DNA of 64,000 nt from Escallonia rubra (lineage: Eukaryota > Streptophyta > Magnoliopsida > Escalloniales > Escalloniaceae), in contig JAVXUO010002851.1 of assembly GCA_033065855.1 (NCBI GenBank), positions 124,001 through 188,000 on the forward strand. The letters are read 5' to 3'. The position numbers and the translations under genes were made by a program. Each line of letters begins with the position of its first letter. Position 1 is the first letter of the stretch. Shown here piece by piece: positions 46,590 through 60,359 of the stretch. The notes beneath the pieces were generated by a model. The model was given only the letters and a program-made list of their open reading frames with translations. It searched no databases and was not told the DNA's origin.

Positions 46590-49500
46590 TGCACCTCAAA
46601 TGGTCCTTCCCAATTTTGAGGACCATCTACCATTTTTTGGATCTATGGGGAGAACTGTCTTCCATTCTAATTCATTTTCACTAAATGCCTTATAATGTAC
46701 TTTTCTGTTGCAAGATGTACTTATCTTGCGCTTTTGAACGTGCAATCTATCCAGAGTATCCAGTCGATACTCATATAAATCCTCTAACTCAATAACCATG
46801 CATTCACTGTAGTCTGCTATAGGATGCTCATTTTCCATTGCAACTCTGAAGGACTTAATTGTCATCTTCATTGGTAAAACTAGACCATGCCCTTAAGTTA
46901 AGGCATATGGAGTTTCTCTTGTGCTAGTCTTAAGAGACGTCCTAATATGCCATAACACTTCTGCAAATTCAACTCCTTATTATGCTCAAGAAAATGGCAG
47001 ACATCAATAATGAATAAGTCCATTAGCAATTGATGCCAGTCACTTGGCATATTCTTAACTGCTTGTTTCATAACATGCTTAATGGACTTATTCATTATTG
47101 ATGTCTGCCATTTTCTTGAGCATAATAAGGAGTTAAATTTGCACTTATGAACCCACATTCTTTAGCAAACTCAACAATTTTCTCCCAGTAAAGAATAATC
47201 ATCTATTAGCAATAATGGTTTGGGGCAATCCAAATGGATGCAAAGTGATTTGTAGCCACAATTAACCACGTTTTCTAGTGGATGAGGATGAATCTGCCCG
47301 ATTAAATCCATAACACAACCACAAAATAGCCGTGGCTTCACTATATCGATTGTAGTTTAATACAAGGTGTCTTATGAACTGTTCCATGTCTTTGACAAGC
47401 TTGGCATCCTTTAGCACATTTTGTACAATCTTGCATTATTGTTGGCCAATATTGATAATGCTTCTAATTAACCATGTCATTTTTATGCCTGATTGGTGTG
47501 CTCTATATATATGGTTGTGTACTTCAGCCATTACATGCATGGTGTCTTATTGTCCAAGGCATCTTAATGATAATCCTTCGCGAGTCTTTCAAAAGTCCCC
47601 TTAAATAAGATACTCAATAGCCTAAATTTTACTTTTTATCCACCTCATGTTATGTATACCCAAAAAACTACCTAGTTAGACTTTCCCTATCATCTTAGAG
47701 TGAATCAATTGGAGCCACTGTTTCAATTCTCGATATATGTTATAGATTGACAACAACTACTATGTTATTGTAATCCAGTGTTCATCAATTCCATTAAGGA
47801 TTTTCAAACCAGATGCTAACTGTGCCATAGCATTAGCATCCCCATTTTTATCCTAGAAACATGTGTCATAGCAATATCATCAAATTTCTTAAGCAAGTGT
47901 AATGGAAGACTAAGATATAGCTCCAAGCTATGACATCTGATGTTATGATGAACAGAGAATCTCCAACAATTTGTACAGTTGTTATTTTCATTTCTAGTAA
48001 CATTTCTATACAAATTACTAAAGCTTCATATTTAGCTTAATTATTTGAACAACTCTGATCAATTGAAAAGCACACTGATGCATATTCCCAACAAGGGAGA
48101 TTAGGATTGTTCCAGCCTCTGCTCCATTGACAGTTTTTATCCATCAAACATCAGTTTCCAAGGCCCTATGCATAAATTCATTACCTCATTCTCTACAGCT
48201 TTATTTGGATGACCTGCCAAAAAGTTAGCCAATACTTGACCTTTTACAGCTTTTTGTGGGACATATATTAAACTATACTTAGTCAAAGCCACAATCCATT
48301 GCTTTTTTTACCTCTTAATATTGGTCAGCATATATTTTAGCCAATCAATTTGCGCTACTACAAGCACATCAAGGCTACATGTAATGTCTTAGTTTATTAG
48401 CAGTAGAATACAAAGTTAAACACAAATTTTCTATAAAGGTGTAATTCCGCTCTGTTGCAGTCAAACTCGTAATAAAGTACTGAACTAATTGCTCGTAGCC
48501 TTGATCATTTTCTTATGAAAGCAAACTGCCAAGTGATTGCTCTATTGTTATCATATAACTTCAATGGCTTCCCTACTCTTGACGGCATCATGTTTGCAAG
48601 CTTGAGTAATCCTTGATTGCCTGAAAAGTCTGTTGATGCTCTGGCTGCCATTGATATTCAGTATTCGCTTTCAGTCCCAACAAGGTCGAGAAAGCCATCA
48701 CATTGCCTGCCAGTTTTCCAATAAAACTATGTAAGTAATTAACTTGGCCAAGAAAACACTATATCTTTTTCTTATTAGAAGGGTGTTTAGCATTGATTAT
48801 GGCCTCAGTTTTATTCTTCAATCCACGATGCCTCACTCTTACAAACACATCTTCTAAGTGTTGCAAATGCATTTGGTAGTCACCCTGACTTAACAACACA
48901 TAAATAATATGAACTTCCATAACCTTTGCAATCACATCGTGAAAAACTAAATTCGTTGCCCTTTGGTATGTCGTTCACAACATTTTCAGACCAAAATGCA
49001 TTATAACCCACTAAAAGTTCCAATAGACCTTGGACATCGATATGCAGTTTTATGCATATCTTCTTGATAAATAAAAGTTTGATTATATCAAGCATTTTCA
49101 ACCATGATTGGAATTATAGCATGCTTAGATGCTGAATGAATAGGTAAATCTACTACGGGCATTGTATACTTATATTTCAGAGTACTAGTATTCAAATGTC
49201 AAAAATCTATGCTAACTCTTGATTTCTCATTTTTCTTTAACACCAGAGCTACATTAGACAATAACTCAACATATTAGGCAGTCCTGATAAACTTTGCTTT
49301 TTATAACCTTTTGATTTCCTCCTTACTCAATGAGGTGACCTTTGTTTACATCTTCCTTGGTGCCTGTATAAAAGGTCTAAAGCCCTGTTTGGTTGGAAAT
49401 TTTATGTTCCACCAATTTTCTGTCTAAACCTGGCTTTTCATCATAGCTCCAAGTAAAATGATTTTTATACTTTGTCACTAAATTATCAACTTGTAAATGC

Positions 49501-52500
49501 ATCACTTCATCCAAGCAAGTACTAACAAAAATAGGTTGTGGATCAGCCTCAGTTCCTAAATTCACTTCTAGGAGATGGTCTTGAACCTTAGCCTTCAAAT
49601 CATCCAATTTTGCTTGAGCTGTTCTCAAATCCTCTAAATGAACTCCTTCTAACTCAACTGGGTTATCACCTACCACACATTCTGCCCAATCGATAGCAGA
49701 TAACTTTATTATCATTTTTCAACTACATAGACCAACAACTTTGGGAAACTTACAACTACAACAGCCTGTCCTAGCTTGCTTTTATTCTTAGTTATGCCTA
49801 GTTTCTTGTTTTTTTCTTGCAAGACAATCATTTTTGGCTGCATTTAAACAATTTCTCCAATTCTAAGCTTATCTCATTAACTTTTTGATGTAACTCTTCA
49901 TCTAGAGCTTGAAGTTTCAACTTTCCTTACTCTAATTCAATGTCTCTTTTTTATCACTATTCATCTCAAAGCTCTTTGTTATTAGATGACAGAGACCTTT
50001 TGCTGATCATATCAGGTCTTGCCAATTCATCCATATACAGCTATATCGGGATAAAACTTTGCTGAATTTAACCAATTGTATCTTTAAGCCAACCAATTTT
50101 CTAAATCACACATCACAACTTCTACCCAACAACTTCTAAAGGCTCTACACCCCATTGATAAAACTTTGCCTCCACATAATTAGAGTTTGTCACAAAAGGC
50201 TTATCATTTCCCACACTAACTCTGCCATACAACTCCCATCAATTCTTCCCTCTAGAAAATCAATCTTCTTCCCTCTAGATTTTCTAGAGGGAAGAACTGA
50301 TGAAGAGATGAAGGCATACAAAATATAAATATGAATCATATCCGTGTCTAACAGAGCATTTGAAATTCAAAAAGAACCATTAACAAAGAAGTGTGACATC
50401 TTTGTTTTCTTTTATACAGTCAACTTAATTGGTAAAACTCCTTTAGGTTTAGTAACATTTCTAGGTTTAGTAACTCTTCCAATAAAATTACAAACCCTTC
50501 TTTCATAAGGGATCAAGTCCCTTTCATCTTTAGATAGCTTCCTCACTATTCTAGGTGGTAGAATATTGATTGCTGCACCATTATCCACCAACACTTGGCC
50601 ATAAGCTGGCCATCCACTAATGTTTTGACAAACAAACGGTTAATGTGCTTAGTTGATTTGGAATCTGGTTTTGTTAGAATCACTATGTTGTCTTGATCAA
50701 TAGTAACTCGCATAATCCCTGGCTTAATTTTTTTTATAGCACTATCCTTTGTAACCAAAGAAGCAAAACTGTTTGAAGCTAGAGCTCTATTCTCCTCCAT
50801 ATCTCCCTTAATAAGTGAAGTCTGCCCTTCTCTAGCCTTGAACATCATTGCAACATCATGTTTACCAAAGAAAAACCTCCTCTTATCTTAAAGTTTCTGA
50901 CCATTTTCAACCATCTTGACATTTGATTTTTGGGTGTTTGAAGGCCCTGCAATCACCTTTAACTTTGATTTGGCCTCTTAAACTACCTGGTGTTGTTTAC
51001 TTACCTCATTATGATCTACTACTCTTACCGAAGTCCATTTCTTCCAATTGATGTGAACTTTTTTCCTTGCAGTTCCTTTCTTGTTGCAGCATATTTTCTC
51101 TGAACTCTTATTTTTCTAAGTCCTATTTAAATCTTGATAAGCCCCTGGATGGAAATTTATTAAGAAAGACCATTTTCTCTTGACCATCTAAGAGCTAATG
51201 ATCATCTGTGGCGCTCTTGGCTTAATCATCCTTGGTTCCCATTAAAACTTTTGTGGCTTACACCGAACCTACCTAGTATTAATTCACATGCCTTGGACAA
51301 AAGTTACTTGCCCCTAAATTATTTTGATAATGTCTTACCGCTCCTAATCCAAAATTACTCGGCTCCACGCTATTTTGATGCACTGTGTGCCTAATCATAT
51401 TCACTTGATTGAAATTACTTTTCTGCACTTGTTTTTCCTCAATATATTTTTATTTTTATTCAATATATTTTTATTCACTTGTTTTTATTTTTATTTCCTC
51501 AATATATTTTTATTCAATATATTTTTATTCACTTGTTTTTATTTTTATTTCCTCAATAAAAATAAAAATATATTTCCTCAATATATTTTTAGTTTTATTC
51601 ACTTGTTTTTCCTCAATATTTTTATTCAATCATTTCTTTTGCTCTAAATTTTCTATTTTCCTCTTCTTCTGCCACATTAGTCTAGACCATTTAGTAAAGC
51701 CAAAATTTTGACAAGCTGGCTTCCAACTTGGTCCAAGCTTTGACACTGAGGTACCAAGCCTCAAGGGCACACTACCTTTCTTTGAACTTAATTCTTCATC
51801 ACCTTAAAAAAAATTCCTTTTCCCCATCTTTCTGATTAATTTTCTCTCCAAAGGCCTTCTCTCTTTAAAAATTTACTCTCCTTACAATCATTATCATTGC
51901 TAACACCCTCATATGGACAAGAAACAATATTGATTTCCAACGCCATCTATGGATAAGGATTACTATCTACTTCTATTACCTCGTTCCCCTTGTGAGCAAA
52001 CCTCAACATCCAAGCTTTAATTTGGTCCTGCACATCATTGCGAAAAGCAACACAATTGTTAGTACTCTAACTAATGGTGTTGTGCCATTTACAACACTTA
52101 GAATCTTTATCCTTTGGGAATTTGGAGAGAACCTTGGACTTGAATCAAATTGATCTCAACAAGTAATCAAATATTTGGTTTGCTTGATTGATATCAAAAG
52201 AGTACTTTCTGAAAGAGGGTGAATGACTTGTTTTATTTGGTTGTTTAGAAGGCAAACTAACTAAATATCTCATCTTAACCAATCGCTCACACACTACTGG
52301 TTTCTTTCCGATCATTTCTACATTCCACTGATTCAGCAGCATCTTGGAAGTAGGTTCCCGTTTATGAATTTTTTCTTGTTTGCTCTTTCTTTAACAACAT
52401 TTCATATTTTGCTAACCTAGAGGAAAGTTAAAAAACAATCCTAAACTCCATGCCTTCAAACTTTTTTCTAACTTCCAAATCTAAGCCACTTGAGGCTCAA

Positions 52501-52640
52501 TTTGTCAATTCTGACTATGGCATTTGGAAATGGCAATTGTTCTTTGATGCCTTAGACTTTCCACAAATTTTTCTGCACCCTCCTCTACAGATTGCTTTAG
52601 TGTAGCCAAATATACTAAAGAGGTTTTTAGCTCCATGTAA
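46590..52640 (-). mobile_element. Decayed Ty3/gypsy retrotransposon, Tat-like, gag-pol
   Basis: Minus-strand order: gag (52640 to about 52140; 'RKYSFDINQANQIFDYLL', 'EGMEFR'), protease (about 50594; LVDNGAAINILP), a conserved linker before RT ('LEVNLGTEADPQPIFVS', 'HFTWSYDEKPGLDRKLVEH', 49715-49377), and diverged RT (about 49370-48840). RNase H follows (about 48040-47950; AKYEALVICIEMLLEM, VGDSL), then integrase (about 47160 to 46600; TPYYAQENG, WHQLL, RKISTSCNRKVHYKAF, ELEWKTVLPI). Stops and frameshifts are frequent throughout, so it is inactive. The gag start is cut at about 52640, where RT sequence of another gypsy element begins; no 5' LTR is present. Lineage assignment rests on the pol motifs plus the antisense ORF at 43700-46190. 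Confidence 0.8.
46962..47143. repeat. 64-bp near-perfect inverted duplication inside integrase
   Basis: Arm 46962-47025 is the reverse complement of arm 47080-47143 with one mismatch; the loop is 54 bp. The arm at 47080-47143 encodes the expected integrase motif TPYYAQENG. The inverted copy interrupts the protein between WHQLL and AEVLWHIRTS, which should be adjacent. This is a templated inverted insertion, not an original feature of the element. Confidence 0.93.
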
Positions 52641-52644
52641 CTGT

Positions 52645-55600
52645 TAAATCCAATTCAAGAAAATACTTGGCACCTTGTAATTCATCTAATAGTTCCTCTA
52701 TGATAGGTATAGGATATTTGTTCTTCAAGGTTTTTTGTTGAATTCCCTATAGTCCACACAGAATTTCTGCCCACCATCCTTCTTTTTCACCGATAGTAAT
52801 GGAGAAGCAAAAAACCCTGGACTTGGCCTAATAGTGCCTGATGACAATGTCTCCCTTGCCAACATTCAATCTCATACTTCTGTAGATAGGATATCTGTAG
52901 GGTCTTATATAGATGGGAGTATAGTGTTGAAGCATGATTGGTAATCTTGGCTTATTTGGGGTGGTAAGAACATGGACTCCTAAAATAAATTAGATATAAC
53001 ACCTTTAATTTCCAGTTCTACCTTGTCTATATTAGACTTTGTTGCAGCTGATATTACCATTAGGGTATGTTGCTTCCTCGTCCATACTCTATGTGCAGTG
53101 ATTATTTTTAAGATGTGATTACTTGGCACCCCCTCGAGGATAAAGTCCATCTCGTGAGACTAAGGTCACTTGTAGTTTGTTAAACTCGAAGACTATTGGC
53201 CATTTTGTTTCATCTATTCAAGTACAAGATCACACCCATCCAAGGACGATATTCTCATCTCAGTAGTAAATCGTTGACCTCACATTGCCCAAGAAAAGTT
53301 AGGCATTTTGAGTCAATGATAACCTTGCGTCCATCTACTACAGTAATAATCATCGATGGTCCAGGGCAGGCCACCTTACCTAATATTTCCAAGGCTTGAA
53401 AATCTACGACATTGTGTGTGGAGCTTGTGTCCACTAACCAAGAGAATGATTTTACTTGTACTGTTACTAGTAATTTAATGGTTTTGAGCCCAATGCTGCC
53501 TAAAAGTGCATCGACCAAAATTTTCACCTCTTAGGAGTCATCCTCTTCATGTTGAAATTTCTCTCTTCCCCTGTTAATGATTTAGGGAATTCCTATCTCC
53601 TCCGGTGAGTAACATCAGTGTTTGTGTTTTTCTATAATCATGCCCCGTGTCAAATTTCTCATTGCAATGAGTTTGAAATCCTTATGCCCACCTTTCAAGT
53701 TTTTACTTCTCCATAAGAGTTTGCATGGTCATTGGTGTCACGACCCGAACCCACAGGTAGGCACGTGACCGGCCGCAGACCCAATAGACTCCAACCGAGG
53801 GCTCTGCCAGGCCTTACTACAATCCTGTGACTCCAAAATAATTCTAATTTATGAACCTCCAAAAATTCAAATAAAACTCTCATTACATGTCTTTAAAACT
53901 TATAAAGAAAACTCGAGGAGACCTAAGCTCCTTACATCAGTTCAAGCATAACGTAAATTAACAGACTAAAATGTTCAATTATTGGACACTCATTATTCTA
54001 AAAGTTCTCTTCAGGCACTACTCCCCCGTGTGGCTCATACGGCTCCGCTTCCCTTAAGTCGTCACCTGAAAAGTGAGGAATGAGCGAAAGCCCAGCAAAT
54101 ACACCAGCCATGTTCCTAAAATAAGTTTAAAATTTTTAAAACATGCCATGGGTTTTCTTTCAACAAATCCAACATTCGGTCATTGTCATTCGTAAAACGT
54201 CCTTCAAATACATATACACATATACATGAAGTTTCAAAAGAAAAGATTTTCAAGTCTGAATACAACCATCATTCATTCCATTCACATCAGAAACATATAT
54301 TTCTTTTCGTAGGTATGCTGCGGTCAGCGTACGAGCCCCCCTGACTAGGGCCCGAAATCCCTCCTACACCCGGGATAAAATAATCATGTGGACGCAAGGG
54401 CGCACCACCAGCCATAGTACTATGCATCAACGTATGAGCCCCGTTGACCAGGGCCCGAAATCCAACATTCCCCCGTTGGATATGGGGCACAGCAACCAAG
54501 ACAAGTTTCATTGCTCATTAACATGTACTCAGTAACATTTTATGACTCACACGACATTCCATGGCATTCTTTCAAATTACATTTCTCATCAAATATTTTA
54601 GAAATAAAACATATGCAGAATAAATCTTTGAACTTCAATTGATCAAAACATAAATACATATTATAGTTTTTGCAAATAAATATACGGAGGAACATGACAG
54701 GGGTACTTACCTTGCTCAAAAATGGCTTCTGGTATTTGCTCAAATGCCGGCCCTATCTCTTGACTATCAAAACCTAAATAACAAATCATACAGACGTCAT
54801 TTATTGTCGCTCGGGCACGCTTAGGTATTAAGTTTCTTTTAGATGAGTAAAACTTTACCCAACCGTCCCCCGACTTATGTATAATTACCTATTTGCACTT
54901 TGTCTGAATCTATTCAGAAGAGGTCCTTTGAAATAATTTAAATAAATTGTTGCAATAGTGAAGCGTTACGCGATACACGATCGAGCGCTACGCTGTTAAT
55001 AATGTTAAAAATAGCAAATGACTTTCAAAACTTTTGAAACTCTGGAAAATATTCTATCATAGCTACATGAGACTATTTTAAAAGTGTCATAATTTAATAA
55101 CTTACTTTACTATTTTAAAAATACTCTGAAATCTCCTATTCGGATAAAACTAGTTAGCACGCTTCCCGAGCTCAGAAAAATCTAAACTTTTTACTATGTG
55201 TAGATCTTGTAAAAAATAACATAGGTTACTCTTTTGCGTTTTGTCGAAATAAAGTTCTAGATATATCTTAAAATTTAAGAAAGAACTGCTAAAAAAATAG
55301 TCCTCTTTAGTGACACTTTTAACTTCAATTTCAAACTAAAGCTTTTCCTCTCTCTGTCACTATCTTCTTCTTCAGCCCCAACCAGCAGTGTTCTACCTGG
55401 AATCACTTCACACACGAAACTCACACACACATGCAATTTCACATAATCTCACCTAGTTATCTATGCACCAAACCCACACATTTGCATATATCAATCCTAT
55501 TTCTTTCTCACATGTATATATATCAATTCCATGTCTTTCTCACAGGATCTTCCCCCCTCTCCATTCTCTCACGCATACAGTGTATCTCTTCAAACCCACT

Positions 55601-58100
55601 TGCACTCTAACACTCATTTGCACTTAACACTCACTTCTATACACAACCACACACTCACTCATAATATACCCACACACCCATATGCATATCACTCAATCTG
55701 CTTCAACACAATATACCCATTAATTGTCTTCAGCCTTCATTCTTGCACCCTACACATGCACTCACATTCACACTTGAACGCCCACGTGCGAGCTACATGC
55801 GGCAGCTTCTTTCCCTCACACTCATGCAGCAACACCTTCAAGACACTCACTCACTAATCCCTACAAATGCACACACCCACAATACAATATAGTTGCAGCC
55901 CCTTAACCGTTGCTTCCCCTTCCCTTCGTCCCTTTCAAGCACACAGCACACCCCATCTTCGCACACTGCACCATCACCTCTCCCTCTCACCCGCGCACAC
56001 ACATAACCATAGTACATATACATGCTGCCACATCAGCCTTGCTTTTGAGTCCACTGTCTCACGGCAGTGGTGCTCCTCTGTCGCAAAACTCACGTATGTT
56101 ACAACCAACCGAACTCAACTTAATACACTTCAAGGCAGCCATCCCTGCGCAACGCAAGGCACACTCCGCTCCTACTTTCTCTTCTTCTCTTTCGCACATG
56201 GCCGCTTCACAATGCACATCCACGCAACCCATCGGCCGCGTCTCCATCCACTTCCATTCCACGGTAACCATGGCTGTACAAACCCATCAAGGCGCCATGG
56301 TGGTTGCCGCAAATCCCACGTATATATATATATATCTACACCCCTAGATATTACATCCGATCCTTATACATATACTAACAGCTATTTCATTTCAAGGGAG
56401 ACCCATGTACATATACCCATGACACCAATTCATATAAAACTTAACACCAAAGCAAAACTTACCGGAAGAACATTCTTCGATCGCCGAGATCTCCTTCTAT
56501 GTGCTCCGCCGTTCCCAGATGTGTGGCAGCTTAGGGTCGGCTGACCCATGAAGTATGTGTATATATATGTAACAACCCTAAGTTGTAGAATTACAACAAA
56601 TCCCCCCTAACTATATCCGAGTCCTTTAAATTCTATTCGGCACTTTTATGGTTGCAAAAATGTCCATCATAATTATTTATGAAAGATTTCGTATTAAAAG
56701 AATTTAACGGGTTATTACTTAACCCCGCTACACTACTTCGTAACTAAAGCTGCCAATAAAATATCGACGCTAACTATATGTATAAAATTGTCGCTAAAGG
56801 TTTCTAGAAAAATACCAGTTAACGCTAATCCTTGCCAACGACATTAATCAATATCAATAATATCTGTTATCGTTAAATTTTTCTCATGATTCTAAAATTG
56901 TCGCTAAAGATCATCATTATAATGCTCCCCAAATTCGTCGCTAAAAACTCAAAAGAACATCACTCTTAGAAACTGTTGCTAAAGTAATAATAACCGGTTA
57001 AGCCTAGGTTCGGGGTATTACAATTGGTCTGTAAGTGGGCTTGGCCTAGACCGAGGTTAAGGTTGTGGCTGTAATGGATCTGGTTGTGTGGTTTGGATGA
57101 GATTTGAGTTTAAAGAGTGGAGTGTGATTTTTAAGTGCAATTCAGCGATTTTAGTAGGAGATATCAAAATTTGTTCCTTATCCACAGCACAGGCATAGGC
57201 TTGGGTGACATCCACTGGTCTAGACACTTGACCATGGGCATGATTTCCTCATTGAAGACACTTGATAAATTGGAAGTGAAATAGGATTCGGTCAACGAAG
57301 GATTTTTAAGCAACATTAAGCCCCTAAGTTCTTCAAACTTCCTATCATACTCCAAAAACATTCCTTGTCGTTGAAGCTTGTTAAAGTCAGCAATACTGTG
57401 GCCCCTACTAGCTTTCTCAAATCAATGGCATATATCTTGTTGGAATTTTGCCCAACCTATCATGCACCGTCCATAAACGAGCTCAAAACCAAGCGTCAGC
57501 ATCCTAATGAACTACATGCCAATTTTATCTTTCATGTACCATTCAGGAGAAACTATTCAAAGTATCTGTTATTTTCCTGAGCAAGTCCCCTCATAATATT
57601 ACAATCAGATGTTGGGAGTTTCAACCCCTGGTAAGTGTAGGTGTTGGTGGTGAGGTTCTCCATCCTATTGGTGAACGAAGCAGGCTCATGGCTCGTATGG
57701 GATTTAACTGATCCACTTGTAGTCTGGTGAGCATGAAGGTTACGGTAGTTAGTGACTTGTTTGTACTGGATCTAGATTAGTCATTTCTTGGGCAGCCTTA
57801 TACTACTAATTTGGTTGATTTGGATAACATGAGTAGGCATGACTGTTTTAGATCCAGGTTAGAAACCCATGCAATCTCAAATATGAGGGACCTGAGACGC
57901 GTCTCTTGTTCCATTAATGCTCTAATAGGTGACATTATGCTAGAATTTGGTTGTTTAGGATTTACCTCATTATTACCTTTGATTTGAGTTGTGGAGCTTG
58001 AAATATCCTTCTCCAACCTCCATACCCTCTGCCTTCTATGGCATCAACAACTACCGCAAGTGTAGGACATGTTCCTTAATAGTTGAATCGATTTGATCTT
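52645..58100 (-). mobile_element. Decayed Ty3/gypsy element (chromovirus-like), split by a solo LTR
   Basis: Minus strand: gag at about 58016-57164 ('YDRKFEELRGLMLLKNPSL', 'NEEIMPMVK'), then the insertion 53736-57022. The rest of gag then follows with a zinc-knuckle remnant ('CNEKFDTGH', about 53680-53590), then protease (53527-53255; FSWLVDTSSTHNVVDFQAL, the active-site DTG changed to DTS). RT start is at about 52800 (FASPLLSVKKKDGGQKFCVD, YREFN) and 'LDELQG'-like remnants run to about 52650. RT ends abruptly against gag of the other gypsy element. Internal stops show it is inactive. Confidence 0.75.
53736..57022 (+). mobile_element. Solo LTR (about 3.3 kb) with perfect 5-bp target duplication
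   Basis: The block begins TGTCACGACCCGAACC and ends GGGGTATTACA (TG..CA). It is flanked by ATTGG at 53731-53735 and 57023-57027. No gag or pol is inside, so a solo LTR from LTR-LTR recombination is the simplest reading. A length over 3 kb fits Tekay/Del-type chromovirus LTRs. Inside are a conserved module (55200-55320) also present in the central MULE arms, a CA/CT-rich leader (55340-56340), and repeated TCGCTAAA motifs (56760-56990). Long frames at 55531-55857 and 55867-56544 are His/Ser/Thr-rich low-complexity and are not treated as genes. Confidence 0.82.
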
Positions 58101-60359
58101 GTACAGTTAGCTCAATCGAATTCACTTGATCTGTGATTCAAAAAACAAAAAAAAAACATTTGTTCTATGATTCTAGGGAATTTGGAATCCAAAATCCAAT
58201 TCTCTCCTCCATCACCAATACTTTAGAATTTGAATTCAACTTGCAATGAATTAAACAGGTGGGAATATTGGTTAAACTTTTGTCTCGCAAATAACTAAAA
58301 ACAACATTGAGTGAAATGATGGTGCTTTAGGTAATTTACTCCTAATGCTCATCTCTCCAACTGCTCTTATGACACATTACCATTAGAAACACCCACATCC
58401 TCGGCGGCACATTACCCATTATCATCACATCCTCATTACAAATCATAAACTGCATACCAATTTAGGGGGAATTCGAAAAGATTTGAGGTCTTTAATCAAT
58501 TAATTAACATCTTTGTTGAATGACTTATGTGTGATTGCTTCATGTTAAGATTCAAATGGTGGTGTTATTAAATAAAAGGAACGAGACAGAGAGGAAAGTG
58601 AGAGGAGATCGCAGGAAAGGATTTTACTCTCGCTCACTACCAACAGCCCAAAAGATGGGCAGTTGGTAGTTAACTTTTTTTTGAAAATAAGTGGTATATA
58701 GGTTTAAATTTGTACCGGTAAAATTGTAAAAAGGGATAATGCGAAAGTGATTGAATAAATGAATCGTTAGCCAATCCCTTCAAGGAGTTATCTTGTAACG
58801 AGTTTTGAGAATCATATGTGGTTTAACCCCGCCTAAGAACTTAACCTTTGTTTCGAAAAAAATCAAATATCGATTATATTTTCTTTTTGGACTGTTCCAA
58901 GAACATTACTCACTTTTTTAATTTGGGAATGTACTTTTGTGTTTTTCCCTCTCTTCCCTTCAAAAACTCCTTATTCCTTTTCTCTTTCTCCTCGTATACT
59001 CTCTCTCTATCTCTCTCTCTATCATCTCTAGTAGAACTCTTCCACCGTACCAATACACCCTTCCTTTCTATATTTCTCAGTGCTCTTTCCTAGCTAAAAA
59101 CTGAAATCAAGCGGGGCAAGGAATTTGATGGGTTGATCTTTGGTGACAACTGATGAAGATTTGCATCGAAATGGTAATAATTTCGTGAGGGTTGAGGTAT
59201 GAAGATGGTGCTTGAGGGGGCATGGCGGTAAAGGTGGTGATGACTATGACAGTGATGACGTAGGTGTTGGCTGTCTCACCATCTTTAAAATGAAGCCGGT
59301 GGTTGATGGATGATTAAGTAGCAACAACTAAGATTAATCTGAACCAAGATTTGGGTTTGCTGTTTCATCAATAGTAATGGCTACGGGTGGTGACTAGCCG
59401 ATAGTTGAAGCGCCTTGGCTAACGCCTACGGCGTCGAGGCGAAGAGCCTAAGTGTTGAGGCAAATAGTAGGCACGTAAAACAACAAAGCCATGATTGGAG
59501 TGAAAATCTTCAACCTGCTTAAAAGTTCTTCATCAACAAAGAGAAGAGATGAAAAATAGAAGTTATTACGATAATAGAAAACAAGATCTTTGGACACTGT
59601 AGATGTTTGACCAGTAACTTTCAAGATTTGAGAGGATTTTTGGGGAATGAAAATCAAGAATAACATTCATTTTAACATTGAATTTTTATAATATTAAATA
59701 AGAAAGTCGGAGTTAGGAAGTGAAAAACCATATTTGGTTCTAAAGTATGAAGCCCACCATAAACAATTTGTTCGGGAACATTGGTTATTTATAATGAATT
59801 GCACATATTTGATTCCGTCGGTTTGTAATTTTCTTCTCTTATTGCAGTTAGCTATGGAGGAAGAGGAATGAGAGAAGACAAAAGACTTGTGGGCCATCAC
59901 AAAACTAACTATCAAAAAGGCCAAAAGTTTTAAAAAGGGTAGAATAGGCAATACAATGCAATTTAACTATTTTTGTTAATATCCTCTTAAAGTCAAAGTG
60001 AGCATTTAAATATGGGACGGATGGGGTAGTACAATTTAACTATGTTTGACGTGCAAGATATGAGCTCCATATAAGATAAAAAAGAAATTTTATTTGTTTG
60101 GCCATGCCCACCAAGGGTGGATAGGTTATCAAATGTAGCAGTTTTATCCCACTCTAGTACGATAATTTGCACCAGAATGAGGATGGGGGTGTATTATATT
60201 TATCCAAGCCATTGGGGATTACAGACGGGCCAAGGAGCACTGATGGCACCTATCGTCAGCGAGACCACCCACCACGGGCATAACACCCACGTTCACAGAC
60301 TCGTTGCCCATCTTTGACCTGTTCAGCCAGCTACTCCCACCGACGGACTGGTGGTGTTA
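58101..60359. other. Unannotated intergenic DNA
   Basis: Mixed AT-rich DNA with CT-repeats (58995-59025) and no recognised domain in any short frame. Possible gypsy leader or LTR DNA may occupy the left part. A short GCGCC-rich stretch (59408-59470) is reminiscent of the repeat in the kinase intron. Confidence 0.3.

Noticed and set aside
55867-56544. 225-codon frame in the solo LTR
   Set aside because: His/Thr/Ser-rich translation of CA/CT repeats. An overlapping 145-codon frame is equally open, and no domain is present.
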